The notes under the pieces are model-generated. The model was not told where the DNA came from. It worked only from the letters and a program-made list of their open reading frames with translations, and did not search any database. The position numbers were made by a program, and so were the translations under genes. 64,000 bases of DNA from SHVO01 sp964576515 (lineage in GTDB: Bacteria; Pseudomonadota; Alphaproteobacteria; Rhodospirillales; Rhodospirillaceae): NCBI GenBank assembly GCA_964576515.1, contig CAZNUW010000009.1:124001-188000 (forward strand). Reading direction: 5' to 3'. The first letter of the stretch is position 1; each line of letters starts with the position of its first letter. Of the stretch, positions 51,768-60,418 are shown piece after piece.

Positions 51768-52463
51768 TCAATATTCAGGCGTCCGTCGCCGGTAGCCCGA
51801 GGCGCGTTCGCGCACGCGGTTGAACAGCCGCCGCGGATCGGGGAAGAGCTTCAAACTCTCGCCGATGCGCTTCTGCAGCTTCGGGATCTCCATCACGTTC
51901 TGGATACGCCGATCGAGGAATTTCCACGTCTCGGCGCAGCCCTCGGAACGGTCGTTGAGCCAATAGAGAAGCGTGCTGGCATAGACGCCCGCCAGCAGAC
52001 CTCGCTTGGTATAGAAATTATAGTCGGTCGACTTGTCGCCGGCCGCCCGCCAGATGGCGTCGACGGTCTTGTACCAGCCGCGCAAAGAGTCCCCGGCGAA
52101 GGGCGGGAGCGGGCTGAGGGAGAGCGCCGCGCGGATCGCCTCCCGGTAGGGCGTCCAGCGTTCGAGGTGCAGGCGCACCCCGGTCGCGATTCGCTCCCGG
52201 ATTTTCATCGCGCCGATATCCAGGCGGGCCAGATCCTCGAGCATCAGCCGGTCGGCCAGGTCACGGAAATGCGCGACCGCGTCCTTGGCCCCGCCCGGGA
52301 ACAGGCGGCGGGCGTCGACGCGGCCAAGACCCTCCCGTTCGAAAGCGTCCTCGAGGGTTTTCATGCTCCAACCGTCGAAGGGGACGTTGGGCAACGCCGC
52401 CCGGAGGACAGCGTCCTTTTGGGCGCGTTTGGCGGCCTTGGCTTCCGTCACGGGATCGCTCAT
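51768..52463 (-). CDS. COQ9 family protein (ubiquinone biosynthesis)
   Basis: TetR-like fold lipid-binding protein family needed for ubiquinone synthesis. 231 aa, with a helical N-terminus (GWSMKTLEDAFEREGLGRVDARRLFPGG resembles the HTH-like part) and the conserved C-terminal part ATGVRLHLERWTPYREAIRAALS, WRAAGDKSTDYNFYTKRGLLAGVYASTLLYWL. It lies 3 bases after def and is presumably co-transcribed. Found mainly in Alphaproteobacteria and mitochondria. Confidence 0.92.
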   Translation of the reverse strand: MSDPVTEAKAAKRAQKDAVLRAALPNVPFDGWSMKTLEDAFEREGLGRVDARRLFPGGAKDAVAHFRDLADRLMLEDLARLDIGAMKIRERIATGVRLHLERWTPYREAIRAALSLSPLPPFAGDSLRGWYKTVDAIWRAAGDKSTDYNFYTKRGLLAGVYASTLLYWLNDRSEGCAETWKFLDRRIQNVMEIPKLQKRIGESLKLFPDPRRLFNRVRERASGYRRRTPEY

Positions 52464-52466
52464 TCG

Positions 52467-53018
52467 TTAACCCTCCGGATCGAGGTCCAGTTTCTTGCCG
52501 GCCGCCGCCGCCTCGGCGGTGATGACGTCGGTGTAGGAGAGGCTGGCCATGTCCGCCATGCGCTGGGGATAAAGGATTCCGTCCAGGTGATCGCACTCGT
52601 GCTGCACGACCCGGGCGTGGAAATCCGCCGCTTCGCGCTCGATGGCCTGTCCCTTCAGATCCTGGAAGCGGTACTTGAGACTCGTGAAGCGCGGCACGCG
52701 CCCGGTGAGGCCCGGGACGGAGAGGCAAGCCTCCCACCCCTCCTCCTGACGCTCGCCCTGGGGCATGAGGACCGGATTCACCATGACCGTCAACGGCACC
52801 TCGGCGCCGAGGTTCCGGTCACCGGGGACGAAGAAGATCACGACCCGCTTGGGGACCGAGATTTGGGGCGCCGCGAGACCGATTCCATTTACGGACATCA
52901 TGGTCTCGATCATATCGTTCACCAGCGCGGACAAGGCGGGATCGTTGAAATCCGTCACCTCGTCGGCGCGGCGTTTCAAGATCGCAGCTCCCATCCGGGC
53001 AATCGGCCGTAACGTCAT
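52467..53018 (-). CDS. def: Peptide deformylase
   Basis: Removes the formyl group from nascent proteins. Motif 1 GIGLAAPQI, motif 2 EACLSVPG (Ala for the usual Gly) and motif 3 QHECDHLDG, with the metal Cys and both His, are intact. The EACLS variant is typical of the second deformylase type in Proteobacteria, so another def gene, with fmt, probably exists elsewhere. Length 183 aa. Confidence 0.93.
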   Translation of the reverse strand: MTLRPIARMGAAILKRRADEVTDFNDPALSALVNDMIETMMSVNGIGLAAPQISVPKRVVIFFVPGDRNLGAEVPLTVMVNPVLMPQGERQEEGWEACLSVPGLTGRVPRFTSLKYRFQDLKGQAIEREAADFHARVVQHECDHLDGILYPQRMADMASLSYTDVITAEAAAAGKKLDLDPEG

Positions 53019-53236
53019 TCCAAGTCCATCCCAAGCACAGAATGGAGTCTATATAGGTCAGTCCTTCCCCGGGAGCGATGCCGAAAAAGCGGGTTTTACG
53101 AAGGGGTTGGCGGTTGGGGCCCCGCAACCTGTGGCATCTATGCACCAGGTGATCTAAACCGCTGAAAATTGGGCCAAAGAAGGACTCTATCGGCCTTCCC
53201 AGGCTGAAAACCCTATGTTATACCCCCGGCCCTCAA

Positions 53237-53262
53237 GGCGACGGATTTTATAGACCGTCGCC
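53237..53262 (+). promoter_or_regulatory. Hairpin in rpsU leader
   Basis: GGCGACGG and CCGTCGCC form a perfect 8-bp stem with a 10-base AT-rich loop, 32 bases before the proposed rpsU start. Followed by CCTTTCATTTG. It could be an attenuator-like or autoregulatory element, or a terminator of upstream transcription. Confidence 0.5.
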
Positions 53263-53294
53263 CCTTTCATTTGTCCAACCGATGGAGACGGGCC

Positions 53295-53501
53295 CTGGTT
53301 CAGGTAGTAGTGCGCGACAATAACGTCGACCAAGCTCTCAAGGCGCTCAAGAAGAAGATGCAGCGCGAGGGTCTCTTCCGCGAAATGAAGCTGCGCAAGT
53401 CGTACGAAAAGCCGTCTGAGCGTAAGGCCCGCGAAAAGGCGGAAGCCGTTCGCCGCGCGCGCAAGATGGAACGCAAGCGCCTGGAGCGCGAAGGCTTCTA
53501 G
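53295..53501 (+). CDS. rpsU: 30S ribosomal protein S21, probable CTG start
   Basis: Small-subunit protein S21 that helps base-pairing of 16S rRNA to ribosome binding sites. The conserved protein starts VQVVVRDNNVDQALKALKKK and ends in a basic tail (KAREKAEAVRRARKMER). No ATG lies in frame before the conserved start. A CTG at 53295 is preceded at seven bases by GGAG and matches the family start; the only other candidate is a TTG at 53271. From CTG the protein has 68 aa. A terminator follows. Confidence 0.88.
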   Translation: MVQVVVRDNNVDQALKALKKKMQREGLFREMKLRKSYEKPSERKAREKAEAVRRARKMERKRLEREGF

Positions 53502-53531
53502 CCTCCGCGTTCGCGCAGCAACAGACGCCGC

Positions 53532-53559
53532 AAAGGCCGCGATGGTTTCGCGGCCTTTT
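53532..53559 (+). terminator. Rho-independent terminator after rpsU
   Basis: AAGGCCGCGA and TCGCGGCCTT form a 10-bp stem with a 5-nt loop, continued by TT. It lies 31 bases after the rpsU stop. Confidence 0.8.
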
Positions 53560-53639
53560 GTATTTCCGATTCTTAACCGACTAGAAACCAGAGCGCTCAT
53601 ACCCTCGGGAGTCTGCCTCCTTCCAAGGACGAGTCCCCC

Positions 53640-54116
53640 GTGAGCGCACTGAATATCCGTTTCGCCACCGCCGACGACAGCGCGGCCATCGCCTCCGTCG
53701 TCCGCGAGTCCTGGCTTGAAGCCAATAAGAATCTCATCCCTTCCGACAGCCAGCGCGCGTTGACGAACTCGCGCAACCTCGCGGGCTTCGTGGCCGGCGA
53801 GTGGCAAAGCATCCGCGTCGCCGAAGTCGACGGCGAAATCGTCGGCACCGTCGGGGTCAATCCCGCCGGCGTCATTTGGATGTTGTATGTATTGCCCGCG
53901 TATCAGGGCTGCGGCGTCGGGTCCGCTTTATATGAGGCCGCCATCGGCACCCTTAAGTCGGCCGGCCAACGCCGGGCGGTGCTTGAAGTCCTGGCCGCCA
54001 ACGAGAACGCCGTCGCGTTCTACCGCGCCCGCGGCTGGGTTCCGGAAGGTCGCCGGACGGAGCATATCCCCGGCTTCCGTTTCACCGCGCTGCGGATGGG
54101 CCTCGCGATCGCCTGA
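53640..54116 (+). CDS. GNAT family N-acetyltransferase
   Basis: 158 aa acetyltransferase of unknown substrate, with the acetyl-CoA loop LPAYQGCGVGSALYEAAI and motif B ANENAVAFYRARGWVPEGRRTE. A Cys sits in the loop (QGCGVG). The start is a GTG at 53640. It stands alone between the rpsU terminator and a convergent 36-codon gene. Confidence 0.88.
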   Translation: MSALNIRFATADDSAAIASVVRESWLEANKNLIPSDSQRALTNSRNLAGFVAGEWQSIRVAEVDGEIVGTVGVNPAGVIWMLYVLPAYQGCGVGSALYEAAIGTLKSAGQRRAVLEVLAANENAVAFYRARGWVPEGRRTEHIPGFRFTALRMGLAIA

Positions 54117-54171
54117 GCGATCCGCCCTAAACGAACCGCGCTAAACGAACAGCGAGACCCAAGAATCCGCG

Positions 54172-54282
54172 TTAGCGGTTAGTCCGTTCCGAACGCGCCC
54201 GGCGGCGCGCCTGACGGGCCTTGTTCTTTGCCTTGCGCTTGTTCGAGCGCATCTTCTTGCTTGCTTTGCGTGCGTGGCTCAT
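54172..54282 (-). CDS. Tiny, very basic protein (36 aa)
   Basis: A 36-codon frame of which about half the residues are Lys or Arg (MSHARKASKKMRSNKRKAKN at the start). Support: a strong ribosome binding site, GGAGGG three bases before the ATG, and a stop that leaves no overlap with the convergent GNAT gene. It resembles no family I know; the composition suggests RNA or ribosome binding. An open frame in the same phase to 54492 is not needed. Confidence 0.55.
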   Translation of the reverse strand: MSHARKASKKMRSNKRKAKNKARQARRRARSERTNR

Positions 54283-54512
54283 CGGCCCTCCGTCGTCTGT
54301 GAAGGGCCGCACCATAACAAAGGACTTTCGCGCGGGCGAGATGCGATCCGGCATAGATCCGGCCGGAAACGAACTCCCCGAAACACGGCGCGCGCCGCCC
54401 GGCCTGCGTCCAGTCCGTGAAAATACGTACGCGTATCCCACAAATTTCGAGCAGCCCGGCGCCGCCGTAACACTGCTCCCCGCAAGATTCACACCGTTTC
54501 GGGGATTCGGCG

Positions 54513-54722
54513 ATGCGCGCCTACGAGCCCGGCATGAAGATCACTTACGATCCTTCGTCACAACGCGTTGTGGTGATTTTCCGCGGCCGCATCACCGTCC
54601 TTCCTGATTTGTACGAAACGGAATCAGCAGCGCTGAAGGCCGGAGAATCCCATTGTCGCCGGTTGGGATGGGCGCCCCCACGGAACGGCGAGCGCGGCAA
54701 GTCGCTGCGATCCGCTTGGTGA
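54513..54722 (+). CDS. Small hypothetical protein
   Basis: A 69-residue frame (MKITYDPSSQRVVVIFRGRI inside) with alternating hydrophobic residues like a small beta sheet and a basic C-terminal part. An in-frame ATG at 54534 is a second possible start. It is unrecognised. It precedes the small membrane-protein gene by 55 bases in the same direction, and then fixLJ, so it may belong to that unit. Confidence 0.5.
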   Translation: MRAYEPGMKITYDPSSQRVVVIFRGRITVLPDLYETESAALKAGESHCRRLGWAPPRNGERGKSLRSAW

Positions 54723-54777
54723 AAACGACACTCCGCCTCCTCGAACAGGTTCACAACCCGCAATAAGGAAAACAGCC

Positions 54778-54945
54778 ATGTCCGCCGGTCAGTCCGCATA
54801 CCTCCTCCTGGTCATCACGATGTTCGTGATGTTCATGGGCGCCCTGCTTTTCGTCAGTCTCTGGAGCCGAAAGAAAAGCGGTGACGAGGCGCAACACGGC
54901 GCTTCCACCACGCGCACGTTCGCCGCGTATCGCAAGGCGGCGTGA
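54778..54945 (+). CDS. Small single-helix membrane protein
   Basis: A 55-codon gene with AAGGA well placed before the ATG. One hydrophobic helix (SAYLLLVITMFVMFMGALLF) is followed by a short basic and polar tail. Such a layout is typical of small subunits of respiratory complexes or regulators. It lies 200 bases upstream of fixL in the same direction, which makes a role in low-oxygen physiology conceivable; this is an inference only. Confidence 0.65.
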   Translation: MSAGQSAYLLLVITMFVMFMGALLFVSLWSRKKSGDEAQHGASTTRTFAAYRKAA

Positions 54946-55001
54946 GACGCCAGAACGCCATTGGAGGCCCGAGAGGCCGCAGAACGTTCGCCTCTCCGAC
55001 C

Positions 55002-55034
55002 GACGCCGTTGTGGACCCCCTCCGCAACGGCGTC
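55002..55034. promoter_or_regulatory. 10-bp perfect inverted repeat upstream of fixL
   Basis: GACGCCGTTG and CAACGGCGTC with a 13-base spacer, 112 bases before the fixL start. It may be an operator or a hairpin in the transcript; there is no T run for a terminator. Confidence 0.5.
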
Positions 55035-55145
55035 ACCCACTTCGATATCCCTGGCCGTGCATGCGTGAGCACGAATATAATCCGAAGCGACGCAGCACTA
55101 CCCGGGATCGCGCAGACCGGGTTTCGGTTTATCTCGCCAGGACTC

Positions 55146-56288
55146 ATGCCGACGCACGCCACCCAAAACACGCTACGTGAACAAGAGGCTTGGCTGCGGT
55201 GCATACTGGAAACGGTCGCGGACGCGATCATCGTCATCGACGGAAACGCGATCATCCAGTCATTCAGTGCGGCCGCCGAACGTCAGTTCGGATATAAAGC
55301 GGACGACGTCATTGGTAAAAACGTCAACCTGCTGATGCCTTCGCCCTACCGCGAAGCGCACGATCACTACGTCCAGAGATACAACGAGACGCACGAGCGG
55401 CGGATCATCGGGATCGGCCGCGAGGTCGTCGGACAGCGGAAAGACGGTTCTGTTTTTCCAATGTATTTGTCCGTCGGCGAAGGGAGCCTCGAAGGTAAAA
55501 ACCTCTACGTCGGCATCATCCACGACCTGACGGAACAACAGGCGACAGAACGCCGCATGCGGGTCCTGCAAGACGAATTGCTTCAGGTTTCACGTATGAG
55601 CGGGATGGGCCAGATGGCCTCCTCCCTCGCGCATGAGCTGAATCAACCCCTCACCGCCGCCTCCAGCTTGATGCAAGCGGCGCGCCGGATGCTTGAGAAA
55701 GGCGACGACGGCGCGGCGACCCGCGCGCTGGACGCCGTGGAACGCGCCAGCCAGCAATTGCTGCGCACCGGAGAAATCATTCGTCGCCTGCGCGAATTCA
55801 CGTCACGGGGCGAAACCGAAAAAACCGTCGCGCCGATAGATGCGCTGATCAGGGAAACGGTCGCCCTCGCCCGCATCAGCAATACGTTCGGACCAACCCG
55901 CGTCGATCTCGCGGTCGCCCCAATCGCCGCCCTTGTCGATAAGATACAAGTGCAGCAGGTCCTCTTGAACCTGATCCGGAACGGCTTGGAGGCTATGGAA
56001 AACGTCGCCAACCCGACGCTGACGATTTCAACGCGCGGCGACGGCGACATGGTGGAGGTTTCCGTCGCCGACGACGGCGGCGGCTTGAGCGATGAAATCC
56101 GCGAACATCTATTCGAGCCGTTCGTCACCACGAAGGAACATGGGATGGGGGTCGGCCTCGCGATTTGCCGCACCATCATCGAGGCTCATGGCGGACGCCT
56201 CTTTGCCGACGACAATCCTGGCGGCGGAGCCATCTTCCGTTTCACGGTGCCGCGCGCTTCAGAGGAGAATGACCGTGACCTCTCCTGA
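55146..56288 (+). CDS. fixL: Oxygen-sensing histidine kinase FixL
   Basis: Haem-PAS kinase that is active at low oxygen and phosphorylates FixJ. The PAS domain (about 12-130) has the FixL haem pocket: LMPSPYREAHDHYVQRY with the proximal His at residue 72, and RRIIGIGREVVGQRKDGSVFP with the distal-side Arg92. The kinase part has SLAHELNQPLTAA (His163), N box LNLIRNGLEAM and GMGVGLAICRTIIEAHGG. It is soluble, with no membrane helix, as in Bradyrhizobium. ATG 55146 with CAGGA upstream gives 380 aa; the frame is open to 54942. It overlaps fixJ by 20 bases. Confidence 0.95.
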   Translation: MPTHATQNTLREQEAWLRCILETVADAIIVIDGNAIIQSFSAAAERQFGYKADDVIGKNVNLLMPSPYREAHDHYVQRYNETHERRIIGIGREVVGQRKDGSVFPMYLSVGEGSLEGKNLYVGIIHDLTEQQATERRMRVLQDELLQVSRMSGMGQMASSLAHELNQPLTAASSLMQAARRMLEKGDDGAATRALDAVERASQQLLRTGEIIRRLREFTSRGETEKTVAPIDALIRETVALARISNTFGPTRVDLAVAPIAALVDKIQVQQVLLNLIRNGLEAMENVANPTLTISTRGDGDMVEVSVADDGGGLSDEIREHLFEPFVTTKEHGMGVGLAICRTIIEAHGGRLFADDNPGGGAIFRFTVPRASEENDRDLS

Positions 56289-56883
56289 GACTAAGACAGT
56301 TCATCTCATCGACGACGACGAAGGCGTGCGCGAGGCTCTGACAATCCTGCTGGCCGAGGCCGGCTTTACGGTTCGCAGCCACAAATCTGGCTCCGATTTT
56401 CTCGCGGTGGCGACGGAAAGCCTGGACGGATGCATCGTCAGCGATATCCGTATGCCGGGCGTCGACGGCCTGGAGCTTCAACAGCGCCTGCGCGAAAAGA
56501 AAATAGATTTGCCTCTCGTTTTCGTCACGGGCCACGGCGATGTGCAAATGGCCGTCCAAGCCATGCGCGGCGGCGCGCTGGATTTCATCGAAAAACCCTT
56601 TGACGACTTGATCCTTGTCGAAGCTGTGAACCGGGCGTTGAAACAAGCGCCGCTCGCCGCCACGGGCGACCTCATGCACGAGATTCGTGACAACCTTGAC
56701 TCGTTAACTCCGCGCGAGCGCGAGGTCCTCGACTGCATGGTCGCCGGAAAACCAAACAAGATCACCGCTCACGAGCTCGGCATGAGCGTGAGAACCGTCG
56801 AGGTCCATCGCGCGAGGATCATGCAAAAGATGAATGCCGGCAGCTTGTCGGAACTGGTGCGGCAGGTTATCGCGGCGCGCTAA
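56269..56883 (+). CDS. fixJ: Response regulator FixJ
   Basis: Transcription activator phosphorylated by FixL. Receiver domain with VHLIDDDEGVREAL, phospho-acceptor Asp59 in VSDIRMPGVDGLEL and FIEKPF, then a LuxR-type DNA-binding domain (about 140-204: LTPREREVLDCMVAGKPNKITAHELGMSVRTVEVHRARIMQKM). AGAGGAGA before the ATG at 56269 supports the start inside fixL. Length 204 aa. No fixK gene follows and I saw no clear FixK box in the window; targets are elsewhere. Confidence 0.95.
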   Translation: MTVTSPETKTVHLIDDDEGVREALTILLAEAGFTVRSHKSGSDFLAVATESLDGCIVSDIRMPGVDGLELQQRLREKKIDLPLVFVTGHGDVQMAVQAMRGGALDFIEKPFDDLILVEAVNRALKQAPLAATGDLMHEIRDNLDSLTPREREVLDCMVAGKPNKITAHELGMSVRTVEVHRARIMQKMNAGSLSELVRQVIAAR

Positions 56884-56993
56884 CCTGTTACAAAGCCCCA
56901 AGGCGCGTCTTTTTTAACGCATTGACGTTATGACCTGACACAATCGCCTTTCACGCGCCTTTCGCGCGCCTTTTACACGGATGTCGAATCGCC

Positions 56994-58259
56994 ATGGATA
57001 AACTGGAGATCTTCAGCCGCCTCGTTTTGTCGCTGGGGCTCGGGCTCATGATCGGGGTCGAACGCGGATGGAAAATGCGAGGCATGGAGGAAGGCACCCG
57101 AGCCTTCGGGGCGCGCACGTTCTCGCTTATCGGCCTTTTGGGCGGTCTGATAGGACTGACGGCGACTTTGAGCCATGACGCCGTCATCCCCGTGGGAATC
57201 GGCGTGTTCGTGAGCTTCGTGGCCGTCGCCTATTTCGCGAGCGTCCGCCAGATTCAAGATCGCGGCGCGACGACCGAGGTTGCTGCGATCCTCGCCATGA
57301 TCCTCGGCGTCGTCGCCATGCGCGGCGACATGCTGGTGGCCGCGGCCGCGGCTGTCATGGTCACCGCCATCCTCGGGTTCAAACAGCCGATCCATAGTTG
57401 GATCGACAGCATCGACAAGGACGAAATCGGCGCGGTCCTTAAACTGCTGGTCATCTCCGTCGTGATCTTGCCGGTTCTGCCCAACGAGGGTTTTGGCCCG
57501 GGAGAGATCATCAATCCATACGTCTTGTGGTGGATCGTCGTCGTCATCGCCGCAATTTCTTTCGCCGCGCATATCTCCATGCGCCTGTTCGACGACCGGG
57601 TGGGCGCGATCGGCGTGGGATTGCTGGGCGGCCTCGTGTCGTCGACCGCCACGACCATCGCCTTCGCCAAGCTCGCGGCCGCTCATCCGCCGCTGGCGCG
57701 CCAAGCGGCGGCCAGCATCGCCATCGCGGGCGGCGTGATGTTCATCCGGACCTTGGTTCTTACCAGCGTCCTCTACAACGCCGCCGTCGAGCTTTTGTGG
57801 TTCCCGTTGATTACGGCCGGCGCAACGACGATCGCGGTCGCGCTTTTCCTCAGCTTCGGGGCCAAGAAGTCGAAGGCCGATCACGATCCAGGCGTGGGCG
57901 CGTCCGCCGACATCATGACGGGGATCAAATTCGTGCTCGCTTTTATCGTCATCGCCCTGCTGACGCATTACGCGCAGGAACACTTCGGAAGCCAGGGCGC
58001 CTTGATCGCATCGGCCTTAGGCGGGTTTGTGGACGTCGACGCCACCACCGCCACCATGGCGCGGCTCGGCGCGAGCGGTTCCGCCGCGACCGTCCAGGTC
58101 GCGACCGCGATCCTGGTGGCCGCGGGCGTAAACACCTTCGCAAAGGGGCTGTACGCGACCGTCATCGCAGGCGGCAAGTTCGGCCGTCTTTCGCTGATGA
58201 TCTTCGGCGCGCCGCTGGCGACCGGCGGCCTCGCTTACGCGGCCGAACGCCTGATTTAA
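56994..58259 (+). CDS. MgtC/SapB family membrane protein with DUF4010
   Basis: 421-residue inner-membrane protein. The first 130 residues match the MgtC region (LGLGLMIGVERGWKMRG, GARTFSLIGLLGGLIGL), and the rest matches DUF4010 (LLVISVVILPVLPNEGFGP, GLLGGLVSSTATTIAFAKLA, GGFVDVDATTATMA). About 11-12 helices are visible. Its transport role is not established. It ends 63 bases before a dispersed repeat and is convergent with kup; pairing a Mg/K-linked family with a K+ uptake gene is notable. Confidence 0.9.
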   Translation: MDKLEIFSRLVLSLGLGLMIGVERGWKMRGMEEGTRAFGARTFSLIGLLGGLIGLTATLSHDAVIPVGIGVFVSFVAVAYFASVRQIQDRGATTEVAAILAMILGVVAMRGDMLVAAAAAVMVTAILGFKQPIHSWIDSIDKDEIGAVLKLLVISVVILPVLPNEGFGPGEIINPYVLWWIVVVIAAISFAAHISMRLFDDRVGAIGVGLLGGLVSSTATTIAFAKLAAAHPPLARQAAASIAIAGGVMFIRTLVLTSVLYNAAVELLWFPLITAGATTIAVALFLSFGAKKSKADHDPGVGASADIMTGIKFVLAFIVIALLTHYAQEHFGSQGALIASALGGFVDVDATTATMARLGASGSAATVQVATAILVAAGVNTFAKGLYATVIAGGKFGRLSLMIFGAPLATGGLAYAAERLI

Positions 58260-58304
58260 AACCAGGCTAGAGTCTGTCGCGTTCAAATTGAATCGGACGC
58301 CGCT

Positions 58305-58370
58305 GGAAATTTCTTTTATTTGAGCCGGTTCTTATCGGAAAACCGCTCACACTTTTCCGGAACCGGCTCT
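58305..58370. repeat. Dispersed palindromic repeat, family 2, copy 2
   Basis: Same 49-base palindrome as at 39017-39065 with one base different (core 58322-58370), plus matching T-rich flank. Its last two bases are part of the kup stop codon (58369-58371), so the element abuts the gene and likely ends both convergent transcripts. Confidence 0.85.
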
Positions 58371-60297
58371 AGATTTCGACCTGCGTGCCCATCTCCACCA
58401 CGCGATTGGGCGGAAGATGGAAGAAGGCCATGGCGCTCGTCGCGCTGCGGCTCATCCAAGCGAACAGACCTTCACGCCACAAGGCCATGCCTGGACGGCG
58501 GCTCGGGATCAGGGTTTCGCGTCCCAGGAAGAACGACGTTTCCATGTCGTTGAATTCAAAGTTGTGGCGCGCCGCGCCCTTCAGCGCGACCGGGATATTC
58601 GTATCGTCGAGGAACCCATACCGGATGACGAAGCGATAGAAGCGGCGGCCGAGATGCTGGATCTCGAGGCGCTCGCGCTCGGGCACATGCGGCACTTCAT
58701 CGGTGACGACCGTCAGGAACACCACGCGTTCATGCACCACGCGATTGTGCTTTAAGTTATGCAGCAGCGCGTGCGGAACGCCTTCGGTGGTGCCGGAGAG
58801 GAACACCGCCGTCCCGGCGACGCGCGTGACATTGGGATTGAGCGAATTGAGGAAGGTCTCGACCGGCATCGCTTCTTGCGCCATGCGCCGGAAGAGGATC
58901 TGGCGGCCTTTCTTCCACGTCGTGAGCAACACGAAAACCGCAATGCCGAAAGCGAGCGGGAACCAGCCGCCGCTGGGGATCTTGGTCGCATTGGCCGCCA
59001 CAAACGCGATGTCGACGACGAGCAGAACGCCGGCAATGGCGCTCGCGAGCCAGACGTTCCAACGCCACAGGACGAACATCACGACGGCGAGCATCAGGGT
59101 GTCGATCAGCATGGTCGCCGACAGCGCGACGCCGTACGCCGAAGCGAGCCGCGTCGACGACTGGAACCCGAGCACGAGAATGACGACAAAAAGGAGCAGC
59201 ATCCAGTTCACGAACGGAATGTAAATCTGCCCTTCCTCGGCGGCCGAGGTGTGTTTCGTGGCCATGCGCGGCAGGAAGCCCAACTGCATGGCCTGGCGCG
59301 TGACGGAGTAGGCGCCGGTGATGACGGCCTGCGAGGCGATAATGGCCGCGAAGGTCGAAAGCACAACCAACGGCACCTGAGCCCAGTCGGGCACCATCGA
59401 GAAGAACGGGTTATCCACTTTCGAGGGATCGTTCAGGAGCAGCGCGCCCTGGCCGAAATAATTCAGCGTCAAGCACGGCAGGACAAACGAGAACCAGGAC
59501 CGGCGGACGGGTTTGCAGCCAAAGTGTCCCATGTCGGCGTAAAGCGTTTCGCCGCCGGTGACCGCAAGGATGACGGCCGCGAGCGCGAGGAAGGCGCCCA
59601 TGGGATGAAGCAGGAAGAACTGGAACGCGTACCACGGACTGAGCGCCACCAGGATGCGGGGCGCTTCGATGATGTTCCAGATACCGAGGAACGCGATGGT
59701 CGTGAACCACACGCACATGACCGGACCGAAAAGCCGGCCGACGACGCCGGTGCCGCGGCTTTGCAGCAGGAAAAGCAGCACCAGGATCACAAGGGTGATC
59801 GGGATAACGAAGGTGTGCAACTCGGGCAGCGCGACTTCGATGCCTTCGACGGCGCTCAAGACGGAGATCGCCGGTGTAATCATGCTGTCGCCGTAAAACA
59901 GCGCGCCCGCGGAGACGCCGAACACCACGACGACCGGCGAGAACTTCTTCAAGCGGCCGTCCTGCATCACCTGCTGCACCAGAGCGAGGAGCGCAAGGCT
60001 GCCGCCCTGCCCCTTATTATCGGCCCGCATCATGAGCATGGTGTATTTGAACGACACCACGATCATCAGCGCCCAGAACACCAGGGACAGCATGCCGAGC
60101 ACGTGCATGGGATCGCCGGGCAACGCGTGGTCGCCGGTGAAAGCCTGTTTGATGGCGTAGAGAGGACTGGTCCCGATGTCGCCGTAAATGACCCCGATGG
60201 CGCCGATCATCAGCGCGCCAAGGGAAGCCTTACGATGGCCCTGACCGTTCACTTCCGGCGCGGAGGTGGACTCTCCAGGGGACGGATCCTGGCTCAT
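58369..60297 (-). CDS. kup: Low-affinity potassium uptake protein Kup
   Basis: Proton-coupled K+ symporter of the KUP/HAK/KT family. About 12 helices in the first 450 residues, with IGVIYGDIGTSPLYAIKQAF, ADNKGQGGSLALLALV and TPAISVLSAVEGIEV, and a cytoplasmic C-terminal part of about 180 residues. The ATG at 60297 gives 642 aa; a TTG three codons before it is less likely. The stop codon lies in a dispersed repeat. Stand-alone gene. Confidence 0.96.
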   Translation of the reverse strand: MSQDPSPGESTSAPEVNGQGHRKASLGALMIGAIGVIYGDIGTSPLYAIKQAFTGDHALPGDPMHVLGMLSLVFWALMIVVSFKYTMLMMRADNKGQGGSLALLALVQQVMQDGRLKKFSPVVVVFGVSAGALFYGDSMITPAISVLSAVEGIEVALPELHTFVIPITLVILVLLFLLQSRGTGVVGRLFGPVMCVWFTTIAFLGIWNIIEAPRILVALSPWYAFQFFLLHPMGAFLALAAVILAVTGGETLYADMGHFGCKPVRRSWFSFVLPCLTLNYFGQGALLLNDPSKVDNPFFSMVPDWAQVPLVVLSTFAAIIASQAVITGAYSVTRQAMQLGFLPRMATKHTSAAEEGQIYIPFVNWMLLLFVVILVLGFQSSTRLASAYGVALSATMLIDTLMLAVVMFVLWRWNVWLASAIAGVLLVVDIAFVAANATKIPSGGWFPLAFGIAVFVLLTTWKKGRQILFRRMAQEAMPVETFLNSLNPNVTRVAGTAVFLSGTTEGVPHALLHNLKHNRVVHERVVFLTVVTDEVPHVPERERLEIQHLGRRFYRFVIRYGFLDDTNIPVALKGAARHNFEFNDMETSFFLGRETLIPSRRPGMALWREGLFAWMSRSATSAMAFFHLPPNRVVEMGTQVEI

Positions 60298-60418
60298 AAG
60301 AAACAACCGCTGCGGTTACGACTGCTGTCGGAGCGGCCGACCTTGTAAGGCCGTTCGGGCAGGGCGCAGGGTGTAGCATCGCCTCACCCTGAATGAAAGC
60401 GCTAATATAAACCCTAGG

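Noticed and set aside
54558..54580. CACAACGCGTTGTG palindrome as an operator
   Set aside because: It lies inside the 69-codon frame and is likely chance; no matching copy seen elsewhere in the window.
58759..60348. 529-codon ORF antisense to kup
   Set aside because: Composition is all charged residues with no motif; kup is unmistakable on the other strand.
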